From Amblyomma americanum (taxonomy: Eukaryota; Arthropoda; Arachnida; Ixodida; Ixodidae): a stretch of 64,000 bases of DNA. Made by a program: the position numbers and the translations under genes. Shown piece by piece: positions 35,396 through 47,856 of the stretch. How positions within the stretch are numbered: the stretch's first letter is position 1; every line of letters starts with the position of its first letter. The notes under the pieces are model-generated. The model ran no database searches and was not told where the DNA came from. It worked only from the letters and a program-made list of their open reading frames with translations. The stretch spans positions 140,094,343 through 140,158,342 of the forward strand of contig NC_135505.1 in the NCBI RefSeq assembly GCF_052857255.1, written 5' to 3'.

Positions 35396-35645
35396 CCGCC
35401 GCGGTGGCTCAGTGGTTAGGTGTTCGGCTGCTGATCTGGAGTACCCGGGTTCTAACCCAACGGCGGCGGCCGCGTTTCGATGGAGGCGAAACGCAAAGGC
35501 GCCCGTGTGCTGTGCGATGTCAGTGGACGTTAAACATCCCTAGGTGGTCGAAATTATTCCGGAGCCCTCCACTACGGCACCTCTTTCTTCCTTTCTTTTT
35601 TCCCTCCTTTCATTCTTCGACCCCTCATGGCACGGTTGAGGGGAG
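35396..35645 (+). mobile_element. Ruka-like SINE, 3'-truncated, in tandem
   Basis: The head CCGCCGCGGTGGCTCAGTGG, then the body with GCGATGTCAGTGGACG and GGTGGTCGAAATTATTCC, the pyrimidine tract and TGGCACGGTTGAGG. It lacks the normal 3' end. It sits directly behind another SINE in the same orientation, consistent with insertion into the tail of the first copy. Confidence 0.85.
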
Positions 35646-36306
35646 AGAAACAGCTACTGCCCAGAGGGCGCTGCATCTTGCGAAAACGGCAGATTTAAAG
35701 CTTGTTCGTTAGCCTCCAAGTCTCTGCCTCATAGTCGATTACTGGTAAGATACAACAACTTTGTATTTTCCTCATGAGTGACATTGGCGAGCGGATGTTC
35801 GCGCCTTCAGACTTCTACTCCTTGCAGTTTCCCTCTCATGATTATTAATCTACCTCTAAGTTTTTCTTTAGCCTCCCTAGCGCTAAAGGGACCTGTAGTT
35901 GACTGATGCGTAATAAATAATTACCAGACATTAAATAATAAAGGCTGCTTAGGGCCATCCGCTCATGGTCGCCTCAAGGTGCTTTCTAGGCCTACCTCCT
36001 TGTCACAGTGTTCGTCTGGCCGCAGTGATCGAGCGCATACGTGCGGAGCGGCGCGTTCCGCGCCGGAGCCTCTTCAGGGGAGCGACTGGCTGGCCGGCCG
36101 GTAGGGGGCGACGGCGGGCCAATCAGCGCTCATCGAAAGCCATTAAAGCTCTCCGACTGCGGAAGCACCACTCCAAGGCCTTTCCGATTGGTCGCATCCT
36201 CGTTCACGTCCCGCGCTCCTTTCGCAGACAGTGCTGCAGACGGCCAGACAGACGCACCGGCTGCCGCGGCCACCGAGACGCCAGTTAAGATCAGAACAAA
36301 CGAACA
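35646..36306. promoter_or_regulatory. Intergenic DNA with CpG-rich, two-CCAAT patch
   Basis: At 36030-36280 CpG density rises and two CCAAT boxes face each other (CCAAT at 36119-36123 and ATTGG at 36187-36191). No TATA box or open frame with a known domain follows. A promoter is possible but unproven. The rest of the interval shows nothing. Confidence 0.28.
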
Positions 36307-36307
36307 G

Positions 36308-36740
36308 GCCTCACGTTAAACTGCAACACACTCTCGCACTGTGCATTTCTCATCGTCTTCCTCCTCAACTAATACTTGTATCAAACTAATATGCGCGCTT
36401 TGAGCTATGTGGCGGTAGTGACATAGAGATATGCGCTGCATGCGTTGGCGAGGACATCACTGTGGCAGAAACACAACACTGTAGAGCAATAGGCGTTAGC
36501 GTGGTCGACCTCGCTTGAGGAACGAAGCACTGGAGCATAGGCCGCCGCTGTACATTGGGTAAATTGGCACTGGCGATGAAAAAGTTGAAGACGCGCATAA
36601 CTGGCTCCCTGGGTCAGTGGACACCTCAACCGCGCTTTAAGGTACGTGGCGGTGGTGTCCACCTGCGAAAAAATGCGCTTTCGCACATTACTTCGCGCTT
36701 ACCCCACCGAAACACGTTGTATGATGCAATAAACTCATAC
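36308..36740. repeat. Unclassified dispersed repeat, copy 1
   Basis: ACACACTCTCGCACTGTGC and TGGCTCCCTGGGTCAGTGGA in this interval recur as ACACACTCTCGCGCTGTGC and TGACTCCCTGAGTCAGTGGA at 58927-59115, in the same order and orientation with different spacing. This marks a shared old repeat of unknown class. Confidence 0.5.
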
Positions 36741-36860
36741 AGTGTGCCATAATAAGGTCGTACGAATGTCATTCATCGTTGCAAAATCATACATTTGTCG
36801 TACAGATGGAATACAATATCATACAAATTGTATGATAGACGCAAGACAAGGAGCTAGGCG
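36740..36860. repeat. Palindromic-word cluster (ATCATACAA type)
   Basis: Several copies of CATACA/TGTATG words cluster here, including ATCATACAA-A-TTGTATGAT, a near-perfect palindrome at 36818-36836. The design resembles the GTCTATAGAC and 60362 MITEs, but terminal repeats are not evident, so it may be a fragment of a third such family. Confidence 0.4.
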
Positions 36861-37024
36861 AGAGAGGTCATTCTCACTAAGTGTGAGACGCTCCATCTCC
36901 AGAGTACTTGGCCCTCGCAGTGATATCAAACTCTACGAAGCTTCAAACAAATACTACTGAAGGATAGCGAGAAAAATGTTTTTCCACGGTGAAAAGGAGG
37001 AAACTGACTAAATGGCCCTGCACA

Positions 37025-37342
37025 ACAATTCTGGACAAGAACATTTTTGAGCGGGAAACCATTAATGAACGCAATTTTTATATAATCTCAGAATTCTCTG
37101 TAACAATCAATATATCCGCGGATCAGTTGATGGCAGTCTTGCATTTTTTTCTATTAACGTTTTTGCTGTAGCCAAAGCGTTCCCTATTGGTTTTCTATGG
37201 TAGTTTTAACTGTTCGGAGTGAACGATGGAAACACTTTAAATCAGAGATTTTACTACGTATCAGAAGAATGGACCATTACCTTCAATGTTTCCATAAGAG
37301 CATCTAGCAATTTTTCAATTTTCAAAATTTTTGTCCGAGGAT
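37025..37342 (+). repeat. Unclassified ~320-bp dispersed repeat, copy 2
   Basis: Begins CAATTCTGGACAAGAACATT, contains GCGTTCCCTATTGGTTTTCT and ends near TTTTCAAAATTTTTGTCC. It aligns by eye along its length with the copies at 13311, 40231 and 57011-57547. Confidence 0.75.
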
Positions 37343-40230
37343 GTTGGACATGGTAGCATAAGACACAGTGGGAATTGGACTTATTAGCTCGGTGACGACT
37401 CTCACCGTCTCAACACAATGGGTGGACAAACCGCAATTTGTATCTCAAGGTAATGTAAATATTCACAAAGAATGCATGGAGCCACAAAACATGACTGGCA
37501 TTTGAAACAGCTGCAGATCGTAGGAAAGCTTACGAGGAAGGCGGCAGAGGTTTTTTTTTTTTCCTGCGCGTAGAACAGCTGATTTGACATGAATGCTAAT
37601 ACCTCTGGGTTTGTCTAACACTTACATATCGGATTCTACGGCAAAATTAAAAAAAGCTATGAAAAAAAATGCAACACTCAAAAAGTCGGTAGTCTTTCAG
37701 TTTTGTCGGAGGAAAATGCAGTACGTCTCGCCATTTGTTCTAGTTGGAACATTGCAGGGCGATCAGAGCTAACTCAGCACAAAGATGAGTTTTGCAGAGA
37801 TCATGGCACTCGCTTCCTGCTAACCCACACCTGCCCCTTTTTTAGCTGCTCTCGTTATATTATCCAAATAACTCTGTAAAACTTATGAAAACGGGGAACC
37901 GGCGAGAGGCACTGAATGTTCTCGTGAATTCGTCACGCAGGAGGGCAGAGATTGCACAGGCTACCAAGATGTTGCCGTTTTAGGAGCGCCCGTGTTCTTT
38001 GCGAACGGCAGGATTTGACTCAAAAGCACGAGTTTCACATCAGCCCACAAACACACTAAAGTTGTTTGGAGTACGTTGAAACGTCGGTGTCCTAAAGGCC
38101 ATAGATTATAGACGTTCCTCACAAAGAACTGTAGGGTCGACGCCATGTCCAATGCTGGAATACGGGATCCACGCATTATCTGACACCTAAGACTACCGCA
38201 CATTCCAAAAGATATATGTCTGGATAGTCAAGAAAATGAGTCCTAGTTTGAAGCGCAGATGCATACACAGGTTGTCGGCCGAACTGGTTTGACGCTGCCT
38301 CCCGCTTTGGCTTGCCAGCATTTGTTCGTTCTCGATAACCGAAAACAGCACAGTATGGAGTGGGGTACAGGCTTGGGTGAAAAAGTGTGCCAAAACAGAT
38401 TTAATAAAATGTCGAATGCCATCCATTGATGAAGTGAATATTATCCATGATGGCGGCGTACATCTGTCGAACATCTGAGATCATCGCTTATATAGCTGAC
38501 ATCTGATTCAGCGTTTAAATGCCTGCGCCAAAACCTTAAACGTTGTAATATTTCGCAGGCATTTCTCTGAACTCCGCCAAAAGTCGTTCATGGCATTTTG
38601 TTGATTTGTTGATCGCAATTCAAAAACAAGATTTTAAAGGCAGTTGCCACACAAACATATTCGGAGTACAGTCAACAACAGACGTAGTGTAACTTGAGGT
38701 TGATAGAAGAATACCTCTAGCGTTATTATGATTTCCATGAGCTTCAGGATGCTTAACGGACAACTGTAGCTGGACATTGGCTCCGAAACAGACTTTTTAT
38801 GCCACTGTTAACATAATTAAATAATAGTAACAGTGGTGGTAAAATACTTGCAGTAACTTACAGCACTTACCGACGCTAAAAAAAATATTACTGCGTACGT
38901 TGTTTTGTTTTCATGAATGCCTTATACTTTCTTTGTCTTTATGTCCAGAGTGGCGTACATATCACTTTAAAATTTGGCCCTTGTTTCACGAAGTCCAGAT
39001 TAGAGATACCAGTTCTCATAAAAATACACATCGCTGTATTCCGGGCGAGTCAATTGAAAGTGGTTATTTTGTAGGCTTACCTTTCCATGCTAAAATAGCT
39101 GAAAGCAAGCTTAATACTGGGAGCTTTATTTATTTCGTCAGTGCGATGTAAGCCAGCCAGAAATCTGTTTTTTTTCGGCAGTATATCTTACAACTTTCGT
39201 GGAGTACTTGGAGGCGAATAGATCATTACTAAATTGCTTTCAGTGAAATGCAGATGCGCATCGTGAAGTTCATGCATCTGCCTGGTGCGACGAATGGTCT
39301 CTGTGCCTATTTGTTCAGCAGCTGTACCAAACTTCCGCTGGCATCTGCGCGGTATGCAAAGCAGTCCCATTCTTCGGGAGCGTAGAGAAGAATAACTTGC
39401 CTCCAAGAAGAAGAGCCAAGGACAAAACAAACTCACCCTAGGACTCCAGGTTGCTCTCGGCGGACAAATGAACACACTCCAGCTGCCGACCAGACGTAGT
39501 CCAGTCGAACAAAACACACGCCGGTCGAAACCCCACACGGGCCAGTAGTCACCGAGCACCACAATTCCTCCGTGCAGAAGGAAACAGTCCACAAGAAACG
39601 GTATCACACAAGTCGCTCACACACCACACCGGTGTAAAAACGAAGCCCGCGAGTCACTTATTTCTTCCCTCAGCGTCGCTAGGTGTCCCCCTTCTGTGCA
39701 CAGCGGCCGTGTCCGGACATCACACCACCGCGCGCCCAGGAACCGTCCGGGGCAATCCAGGCATCCGTGTCGGTATCGACACCAAGTCCAGGAAGCAGCG
39801 CCACCTGTCCGGAACAGGAGTGAAGCTGGAAGATCTTATTCTCCCCTGTCTACTTCCGGTCTTCGACGGACAGGGTTTGATGATCGCGGAGACTAAACCA
39901 GACAGACCAGGGCTACCGGCGGCCTGCGTCGTACGGTAGCCGGAGGGAACCATGGAAGAGAAAAAAGGGGGAGGGAGAAAAGAAACAGAGGCAAAAGCGT
40001 GAGACGGCGGTCGAGAGAGGGCGCTGCGGACTGGCGGTGACGTCACTGGGAACGGCGCGCATCGCGCGGACGCAGGAAGTTTGGCGGATGAAGCACTAAG
40101 TGCGGGTGGGAAATCGGCTGGCTGCCCCCAGCAGAGGATATACCCGTGCACTCGGCTTGCAAAACCGTCTTGCTACTCGTCGTTGAAGGCATACAGTTGT
40201 GGCATATGCTTCTCGCTGCTTACACCCCAG
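37343..40230. other. Unassigned intergenic DNA with a CpG-rich patch at 39690-40090
   Basis: No gene is recognised. A perfect CRE palindrome TGACGTCA lies at 40038-40045 inside a CpG-rich patch with GGCGCGCATCGCGCGG near it, so a promoter is possible. Minus-strand frames at 39188-39607 and 39720-40151 (139 and 143 codons) have no known domain. Confidence 0.35.
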
Positions 40231-40555
40231 CAATTCTGGACAAAGCATTTTTGAGCGGGAAACCGTTCATGAGCCCAATTTTTTTCATATAATGTAAGGT
40301 TTCACTAGAACAATCAATATATCCGCAGATCACCCGACGGCAGTCTTGTAATTTTATTCTATAAACGTTTTCGCTATCGTCAAAAGCGTTCCCTATTGGT
40401 TTTCTATGGAAGTCTTAATTGTTCGATGCGATTGATGGAAACATTTTAAAAGAAGAATTTTGCTGCCTATCAGAACATTGGACCCTTACCTCCAATATTT
40501 CCATTACAGTTTCTGCCAATTTTCCAATTTTCAAAATTTTCTGTGCGAGAATGTT
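40231..40555 (+). repeat. Unclassified ~320-bp dispersed repeat, copy 3
   Basis: Begins CAATTCTGGACAAAGCATTT, contains GCGTTCCCTATTGGTTTTCT and ends at TTTTCAAAATTTTCTGTGC. It is closely similar to copy 2 at 37025 and in the same orientation, about 3.2 kb away. Confidence 0.75.
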
Positions 40556-41601
40556 GTACATGTGCAGCCCGTCTATTTGCTCTGTACTCCACCATTAGCG
40601 GGAAAAAATTCTGTTCAAAATATTTTCGTAAAATCAGAATAAATAAATCAAAGAGAGGCTCTAGCTTCAGCTCCTTCAAGAAGCAAGGAAGAAAGGAAAC
40701 ATACTTTATTTTTTTTATAGGACCTCGAGAAATCCTTTTTTTCTTTTGACTTTTCTTGATATAAGTGAAACGCCAAACTATACAAAAGTAATGAGAGATA
40801 TGCCACTTTTGCTTATGCATGAACTAGTGAAGTGTGCCGATTTTTTCTTGTTATTAGAGGTTTATTTTTCTATCAAGGAGCCTTAATAATTTTAAATAAA
40901 ATTCTCTGCAAGAGGACAGCAAATGTGCTGTCCTGCTTCGGGTGCTCTTTCATGGAATAACGGTATCCTGTGGTTCATTTCGTGTCGTAAGCTTTGCCGA
41001 CGTCTGGTCTATACCTGAGCGAAAAGTCTCCTTACAAAGGACGGAGAGAGAACAAAGATTTGCGGAGAAGGGGCCGCCGGGTCATCGTGAGATCAATTTA
41101 AACCTCTTGTGCGGTGCGCCGGGACAATTCGCCTCGGGCTATTCATCGATCCGTTTCGCGAAGTTGAAGGGCTTTTTGCAAAGAGGATTTTCGACTAAGG
41201 CAATTCAACGTCGAGCTGACCCAAGTGACACGGCCAATAGCATTAGCCCACGGCTCGGTCAATCTTATAACTCGAGCGAGGGCTCGATGAACTTCAAGCT
41301 TCTTTGGCCATTTGGAAGGCGGTTCAGGCTTGTCGAGTAGTAAGAGACTTTATTCGGTACAAAAGGCGCCTGCGACAAGGTCACGACTGGCATGTCGTCA
41401 TCAGAACCTCCAAAATTGGCCTCCTATTTAAAGCGAGTTTTAGTGAAGCGTGCGCATAGTATTACCGAAGACTTGTACAGGGCAAACCAAGTGCCTGCTG
41501 AGTTTGTGTGGAGTGGCCAGGTGCGATAACACTCCTGCCTTTTGCGTGTGCGCAGTATAAGCATCCATGAATCTTGGTTTGTGCTAAAATTCTCTAATGC
41601 G
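40556..41601. other. Unassigned intergenic DNA
   Basis: A small perfect hairpin (GGACAGCA-AATG-TGCTGTCC, about 40914-40933) is present. A 132-codon open frame at 40942-41340 has no recognisable domain. No gene is called. Confidence 0.45.
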
Positions 41602-42046
41602 TTTCAGGAGGGCCCCGCCGCGGTGGCTCAGTGGTTAGGGCGCTCGACTACTGATCCGGAGTTCCCGGGTTCGAACCCGACCGCGGCGGCTGCGTTTTTA
41701 TGGAGGAAAAACGCTAAGGCGCCCGTGTGCTGTGCGATGTCAGTGCACGTTAAAGATCCCCAGGTGGTCGAAATTATTCCGGAGCCCTCCACTACGGGAC
41801 CTCATTCTTAAACGCTAAGGCGCCCGTGTGCTGTGCGATGTCAGTGCACGTTAAAGATCCCCAGGTGGTCGAAATTATTCCGGAGCCCTCCACTACGGCA
41901 CCTCTTCTTCCTTTCTTCTTTCACTCCCTCCTTTACCCCTTCCCTTACGGCGCGGTTCAGGTGTCCAACGATATATGAGACAGATACTGCGCCATTTCCT
42001 TTCCCCCAAAAAACCAATTATTATTATTATTATTATTTCAGGAGGG
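41602..42046 (+). mobile_element. Ruka-like SINE, full length, with 101-bp internal tandem duplication
   Basis: The duplication TTTCAGGAGGG flanks the insert at 41602-41612 and 42036-42046. The head (CCGCCGCGGTGGCTCAGTGG, B-box GGGTTCGAACCC), body, pyrimidine tract, TTACGGCGCGGTTCAGG segment and (ATT)n tail are all present. The block from AAACGCTAAGG at 41709 repeats from 41810 with a period of 101 bp, so the body is present twice. It is the best-preserved copy in the window. Confidence 0.93.
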
Positions 42047-44995
42047 ACCGCGCCATTTGGGACATGGATGTGGGTGCTGTCGTTAATGTATATCATTTGA
42101 GCACGTGGTTTGGGTGTAGTTCTAAGACGGGCGCAATAGAGAAAGGGGGGGGGGGGCAGGTCGCGTTTCGATGCGACCCTTTGGTCTGAGGGGAGGTGAA
42201 AATCAGAGACCTTTTTTTTTACTTGACACTTAGGTCTTTTGTACAGTTTTTCTTTTTGCTGCGTGTCGATTTATTTCAATGAAAAGAAGAAGGTATGGCC
42301 AGAAAATTGCCATCGGCATTTACTCTGTCTTCTCCCCTTGCCATGAAATTTCTTAAATCGGCATGCGAGGTAACGGCACAATGCTTTCTAAGCACTGCTG
42401 CGTGTATTATGTGTAACCAGTTTTATAAGAGTAGCAAGCACAGCTGTTAGTATTGCCGACTAGACATGGATCGTCTGCGGTGCCTGTAGATCCTCAGCGC
42501 CACTACTGCAGTAAAATATGTATAAAGGAGCAGTTTCTTTAGATCTGAATATCCTCAGTTGAAAAGGTCAATCAGCGGCACGTCATAAGAGATATGGAAT
42601 AGGTAGCAAATTGAAACTATCGTCCACCGAGAGTTCCGCATGCTGCATGAAGAAGAGACGGCTAAAGACATACCGATAAAGTTCTGGATCCATGATTTCC
42701 AACCCATAAGGTAAGATGCGCACAGCTCGTTGACGATCGGTTACTTGTGCGAAGATTAAAGGTACACTGAGACGAACTAGTGTTGGCCAGCTTCGATAGA
42801 TTGTCACATTCATATGATGAAATCATATTTTCACAGCAAATGAAGTTTTTAAGTCAGGAAAAGCTAAAGAATGAAATACAGGCGACGCTATCAGCGGCCG
42901 ATTTCTCGAGCAAACTACGGTGCATCGACACAGCATTTTTGGCGCGGATTCCAGAGCCAACAATATATCCTATTTACATCCATCAGCTGACGTATTTCGT
43001 CAGCATCATCTTATCAATATCAGTTTTTTTTACAGTTTTTGTCTCCCTACAATTTTTTATTTTGGTAATGAAAAGTATAAAGAATTTCTAATGACGCTCT
43101 CAGGTGCAACGTTACGCTGCAGTATTTCTAAAACACGTGCCCCTGAGAAATGGTTGATTCCACACCACCGAACTGCTTACCTTCTGCAGTGATTAAGCTA
43201 TACAGTGCCAGTGTAACTAAATAAGCTCAGGTTGTCTATTGTAATAACGTTGTAATAACATGCAAAATTTTGTGCTCATGAATTGTTTCTAGATTGGCCC
43301 GTGTTTGCTGTTCCTAGCGTAAAATCCTACCGCGTGCAATAAACATATCTATGTTAGTTTCGTCTCTCATTTGCGCCTGTTTTTTTTTTTCGTAATATCG
43401 TGTGCATGTTAAAGCTAGTCATTTTATAATGCCTTGAGATCTTTTAATACATTTCCTTCACCTCTTATTTTTGAAGATGTATGATTAAATGCGTGTTTTT
43501 CTAGGTATAGCAATAGATATCTTGTAGAGAATTTTTTGTGCTGCTTTCACTGTTGCCTGCCGCCGGCCCCCAGGCCTCGTCAAGCTGTTCCTCCAGCTTT
43601 TTTCCTGAGAGACCATCAACATTGTGAAATGTAGAAAATAAAGGTTAATTAAATTGTTCTGAATAGGCCACAAGTCCATTCTCTTCAGTACGGTAATCAT
43701 GGAGTTCTTTCTCGGTGTAGACGTCACCAATTTGAATCGAGTAACGGGAGAATTTTTAAAACAGGATTTCCAGTAAATAAATGCGCATTTGGCCGCCGGA
43801 CAGACATCAACACACCTAGAAAGAGCCTCAGAATAAATCTTTTCAAAAAATTGGAGGATTTTGTTTTCAGTGTCCATTTAAGAACTTGCACTTCAAGGCA
43901 CTCACGCGTTCATATTCATTTGCACCTGCACTTTCGATGCGCACCTGTCGGTAAAAATTCAAGCGCAAGTAACCATACGGAAATCATGAGTAATAATTAG
44001 CATGAGCAATGCTGTAATCATGGAGTTTTAATCAATAATTTAAAAAAATTGGAGGAAGTTGCTTTCACTGTCCATTTAAGAACTTGCACTGCAAGGCACT
44101 CAGTCGATTTTATTCATTTGCACCTGCACTTTATATGAAAAACTATCGTTCAAAAATTCAAACACGAGTACATTTTTCTCGTGTCAGAGATTCCTGCTGC
44201 AGAAGAAAGGAGAGACCATAGCAAAACGACCCTTCCTAGTGCGTGAATGTGTTTGTAGCGCTAGGCAGAGTATACATGCGGCTTTGAATATTTCACGTGA
44301 AGCTTGGAACGCCGGGTCAGCTTAGACTTGAGCGACGATCAGTGCCCGAGGAAATATATTGAGAGTGCACTGAAAGAGGTCGTCGGGCTTGTCGAGACGA
44401 AGTCGTGAAGGACCATACGCGAACGTGCGGATTAGGCCTCTCCTTTTTCCACTGCAAACGTGGTGGCGGTAAGCAGCAGTGCTATCAACGATACTAAGCG
44501 ATCGGCTTTAAGCAGCTTACTGACAGAGAAATCAGCGAGAAGTAACGATCTTAAAGAGATGAGGAGCAATATTCTTAGGCGGTAACGCAGTAAATTCTAA
44601 TTCTCTGGACAGAAGTGAAGCTTCACCAAATAAAACTCCTCGAGCGCTTACCCTGGTGGTAATCCCTATTTTAGCGACACCTGGGATGATACCAAATGCT
44701 GATGCCAAGTTGAGTGTTCAAAAGCTCTGGATGTGGCTGAATTTATGTCGCTAAACTCGACTAGCGTCGCGGGTATAGGCTCTATAGTAAATGCTTGGAG
44801 GCTTCATTAGTTAGATGAAGGTTGGTTAGGTTGGTTCATTAGAACCAACGAGTGATTTGCATTCTGGCACATCAGAGTGGCACTTGGTCATTGCATTTTA
44901 GGTAGCGGCACTCCATTCTGAACCATATCAGTGTGGAGCGTTCCACACGGTGTGTTACGTCCACGACATCGACGCCTTTCTCGTAAACGTAGCCT
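42047..44995. other. Unassigned DNA with a local tandem duplication
   Basis: A G12 run lies at 42145-42156. A segment from AAATTGGAGGA through CATTTAAGAACTTGCACT to TTTGCACCTGCACTTT occurs at about 43845-43970 and again at about 44042-44165, offset 197 bp. A minus-strand 130-codon frame at 43485-43877 overlaps the first copy and has no known domain. No gene is recognised. Confidence 0.45.
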
Positions 44996-45015
44996 TATAA
45001 CACTGCCGCTGTAAA

Positions 45016-45238
45016 CCGTTACAAAAATTTCTTTAGACTGTCTATAGACTGTCCATAGACTTCTGTCTATAAAGTCTATACACTCTCTATAGACAAATCC
45101 TAGAGGACAGTGTATAGAGAGTCTATAGATTTATGGCCACGCACTTTTAGTAGTCTTCTGTCTATAGACATCCTATAGACTATGAATAGACAAAAATAAA
45201 TATCTATAGGAAGGCAATAGAGTCCATTTTTGTAAGGG
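45016..45238 (-). mobile_element. GTCTATAGAC-rich MITE, copy 2 (inverted)
   Basis: It starts CCGTTACAAAAAT and ends ATTTTTGTAAGGG, near-perfect terminal inverted repeats of about 13 bp. The interior has multiple GTCTATAGAC variants. The orientation marker AGGAAGGCAATAGAG is the reverse complement of ATTGCCTTCCT in copy 1, so it is inverted relative to copies 1 and 3. Confidence 0.8.
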
Positions 45239-47856
45239 AAAGGCTGCTGTTCGGCTGCTGTTTTAAGGGAAAGGATTCTGTTCGCACTCCTGGCCTTGCA
45301 ACCCTAACCCGAATTTGCCATGACCAGCCTGAGGCCGCTCAAATAGCTGCGCATCTCTGTGGTTTATCGTTGTTTATTATTTTTCCATTTATCCCCCCCT
45401 TCTCTTTATGTAATCTTCACCATGGCTCTTAAGACATTCTGAAATACATTGATAAGTATAAAACGAGCCAGGTTTCCATGAGGCATAACTGAATGCAAGC
45501 GGTGTTACTTGCTTCCGAAGTAGGATAAACACTACTGAACGTGTATACAATTCTATACATTACTCATCTTTATTATTTAGGCGAAAGCCTTACTCGCCCC
45601 TTTAGACGAAATTCCATCGGTGGCCGTCGTTGAGGCCGAAAGATGGACGCAAAAAGATGGCGTCGCAACAGCCGCCGTCTAGCCACCGAAGCGGTAAGTG
45701 TGACGACGGCATGCCCAACAGATACCAGGAGGACCACAGCGTTTGGAGCGGTGCTCCTGCGATCTATGAATGTAAAATAAATAACCAATTCCGCCTCTAT
45801 GGGCACGTATGCAGAACCTTGGCGACAGATGAGTATTTGCCCGGGAGGGAAGTCTAATGCTATCGCATTGTACTGTTAACGGTATGTTAAGAGTTACGTG
45901 ATAGTGAAAGAAAGAAAAGTATCCGAGTCTTCGAAGAGGGCCCCAGTCCGCTGAAGAAACCCGTTAACGCTATCGCGTCAAACCGTTAAGGCGGAGCTTA
46001 AATGTGGCATCAAGTTTTACAGCGATAGCTGTTATACGCTTGGCCCCGGCTTTCTCGTCGCCGTCGGCGTAACCGGTGGGCCGGTCAACCTGGGTGACAG
46101 AAGCCTAGGGGTGGCTCTGTTTGGAGCAGCCGCCTGCCAGTGCGGGGGTGTATCACGTGACCACTGCACAAGTTGTCACGTGACTGAACGGCCTAAACAG
46201 CTATCGCTGAATCTCGCGTTACATTGTCGTAACCGTCCTGTGAGTTTTTTTTTGTTTTCAACGAAACGAACAAATTACTCTATAAGAAATCAAGTTGCTT
46301 GTAAGAATTTAGGATGAGGCTTCATTTTTTGTTACATATTTCTTTAGCCAAACACCTCGGTTCATGAGCTCAAGGCGTCCCGCTCCTTGCTAAAACGTAG
46401 GTGTCAAATTTTGAAAGCCTTCTGTTAAGAAATAGAAAAGAATTAGGAGGGTCTCTTTAGGTGACACCACTCTTCAAGCTAAGTGCCGCTAAAGCAGGAA
46501 TGATGCCCGTTTTCGCTTGCGTGCAGGTTTCATGTTTCGCGACAGTTCCTTACTTTGCCGTGTAGAGTAACGGAGCCGCCGGTTCGGTCCGCGCGCCTCT
46601 CATTATAAAAGCTAATCTCCCTCGCTCCAAGTAAGCCGAGGCGTAACCTTGTTAAGAATTTCAAGAATTTTTTTTTCCAACTTGGCTCGTGAGAGGTCGG
46701 TCCACTCCCCACTGCTCAGCCGACCACGTAATTAGCATAAGAGCCGGGGACTTAAACTTACCTCTTCTCCCAGGTACTCCTTGAATTGCAGCTCCTGATT
46801 TTTGCGGTCTCAGGAGGGTCCCCGTGTCAAGCCCTTCACATGTCTCATTCGACATTTTCTCGTTCTAAGCAATAGCATCGGCTTTTCTTTTTATTATTCT
46901 TATTCTTTCCGCGTTGCGCTGTTTCAACGTCTTGGATAAGATAAGATGCTTTTGCGTTATTTTGCAACCATATAATGAAAAAGTGCCCTAAACGTACCCA
47001 AATAAGCGCACCTAATCGACTTTACTGAACTAGACCAAGGTTCACTCAGTACCGCCAAATTTAAACCACCAAACCAATCTTAGCATAATATGACGCTTGC
47101 AATGACCTTGCATAACTTTGCGCACTCGACTAGGCTAGGATAAGGTCGTTGATAAGATTATGCAAGCCGGTCGCTTTGCTGTGGGGAGGGCACATGCTCT
47201 TAAAGCCTGCGTGTTGTGAGGATAAGTAAAAGCGTCTCCTGGCTTCTGCTCTTCTTTTCTGACTTGGCTTTTGTCTTCGGCTTCTTTCTTCTTCTCGTTT
47301 TATTTCTGCTTCCTCTTCTTTTCGCTCTTGGCTTGGCTCTGGCTTCTGGCTCTTGCTTCTTCTCTATTGCGATCGTCTTGTTTCTCTTATTCCATGCCTT
47401 GGCTTGGCTTGCTTTGGCATACGGATTTCTATGGGAACTACTGCAACGGGCTTGCTCGACCACACGGAATGGTGTCCCAGTAACGGCTGTCACCGTAAAT
47501 ATTTACAATGCTTGCGCTATGCACAGTCAACCACTATACTCAGCCATAGCCACTCTGTCTCGCCAATTATCTGTAATAAGCGCACAGCGCCTCCTATTGT
47601 CTCGCTGTTAGCATGATACCACCCTTATCTCCAGCTTTGTTCCCGTAGCAGTGCTACACCTTTTCGCCATCGTCTAACAGTCCTCGCCTGAACAGGAGAG
47701 TTTTTTGAGAATTTCGTTTTAATTATACTCATATTTATGGAATTTCGAAAATGTGATAACCCTCTGGTGCCTAAAGGCTGTTTCCGAACAAATTTGCTCC
47801 ATATACTGCGCCCTTTTCGAAAAGCGCGCGACTGTGGGCCGCGTCACTCCGCACAC
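45239..47856. other. Unassigned DNA with a pyrimidine-rich low-complexity tract
   Basis: At 47225-47440 a TTCT/TTGGCTT-rich tract gives a Leu/Phe-rich frame on the plus strand and a Lys/Arg-rich one on the minus strand; both are composition artefacts. GCTATCGC and GTTAACG words recur with partial inverted symmetry at 45860-46040 and may mark an old DNA element. No gene is recognised. Confidence 0.4.

Noticed and set aside
47216..47611. 131-codon hydrophobic membrane protein
   Set aside because: Leu/Phe content comes from a TTCT/TTGGCTT low-complexity tract; the opposite strand gives an equally long Lys/Arg-rich frame.
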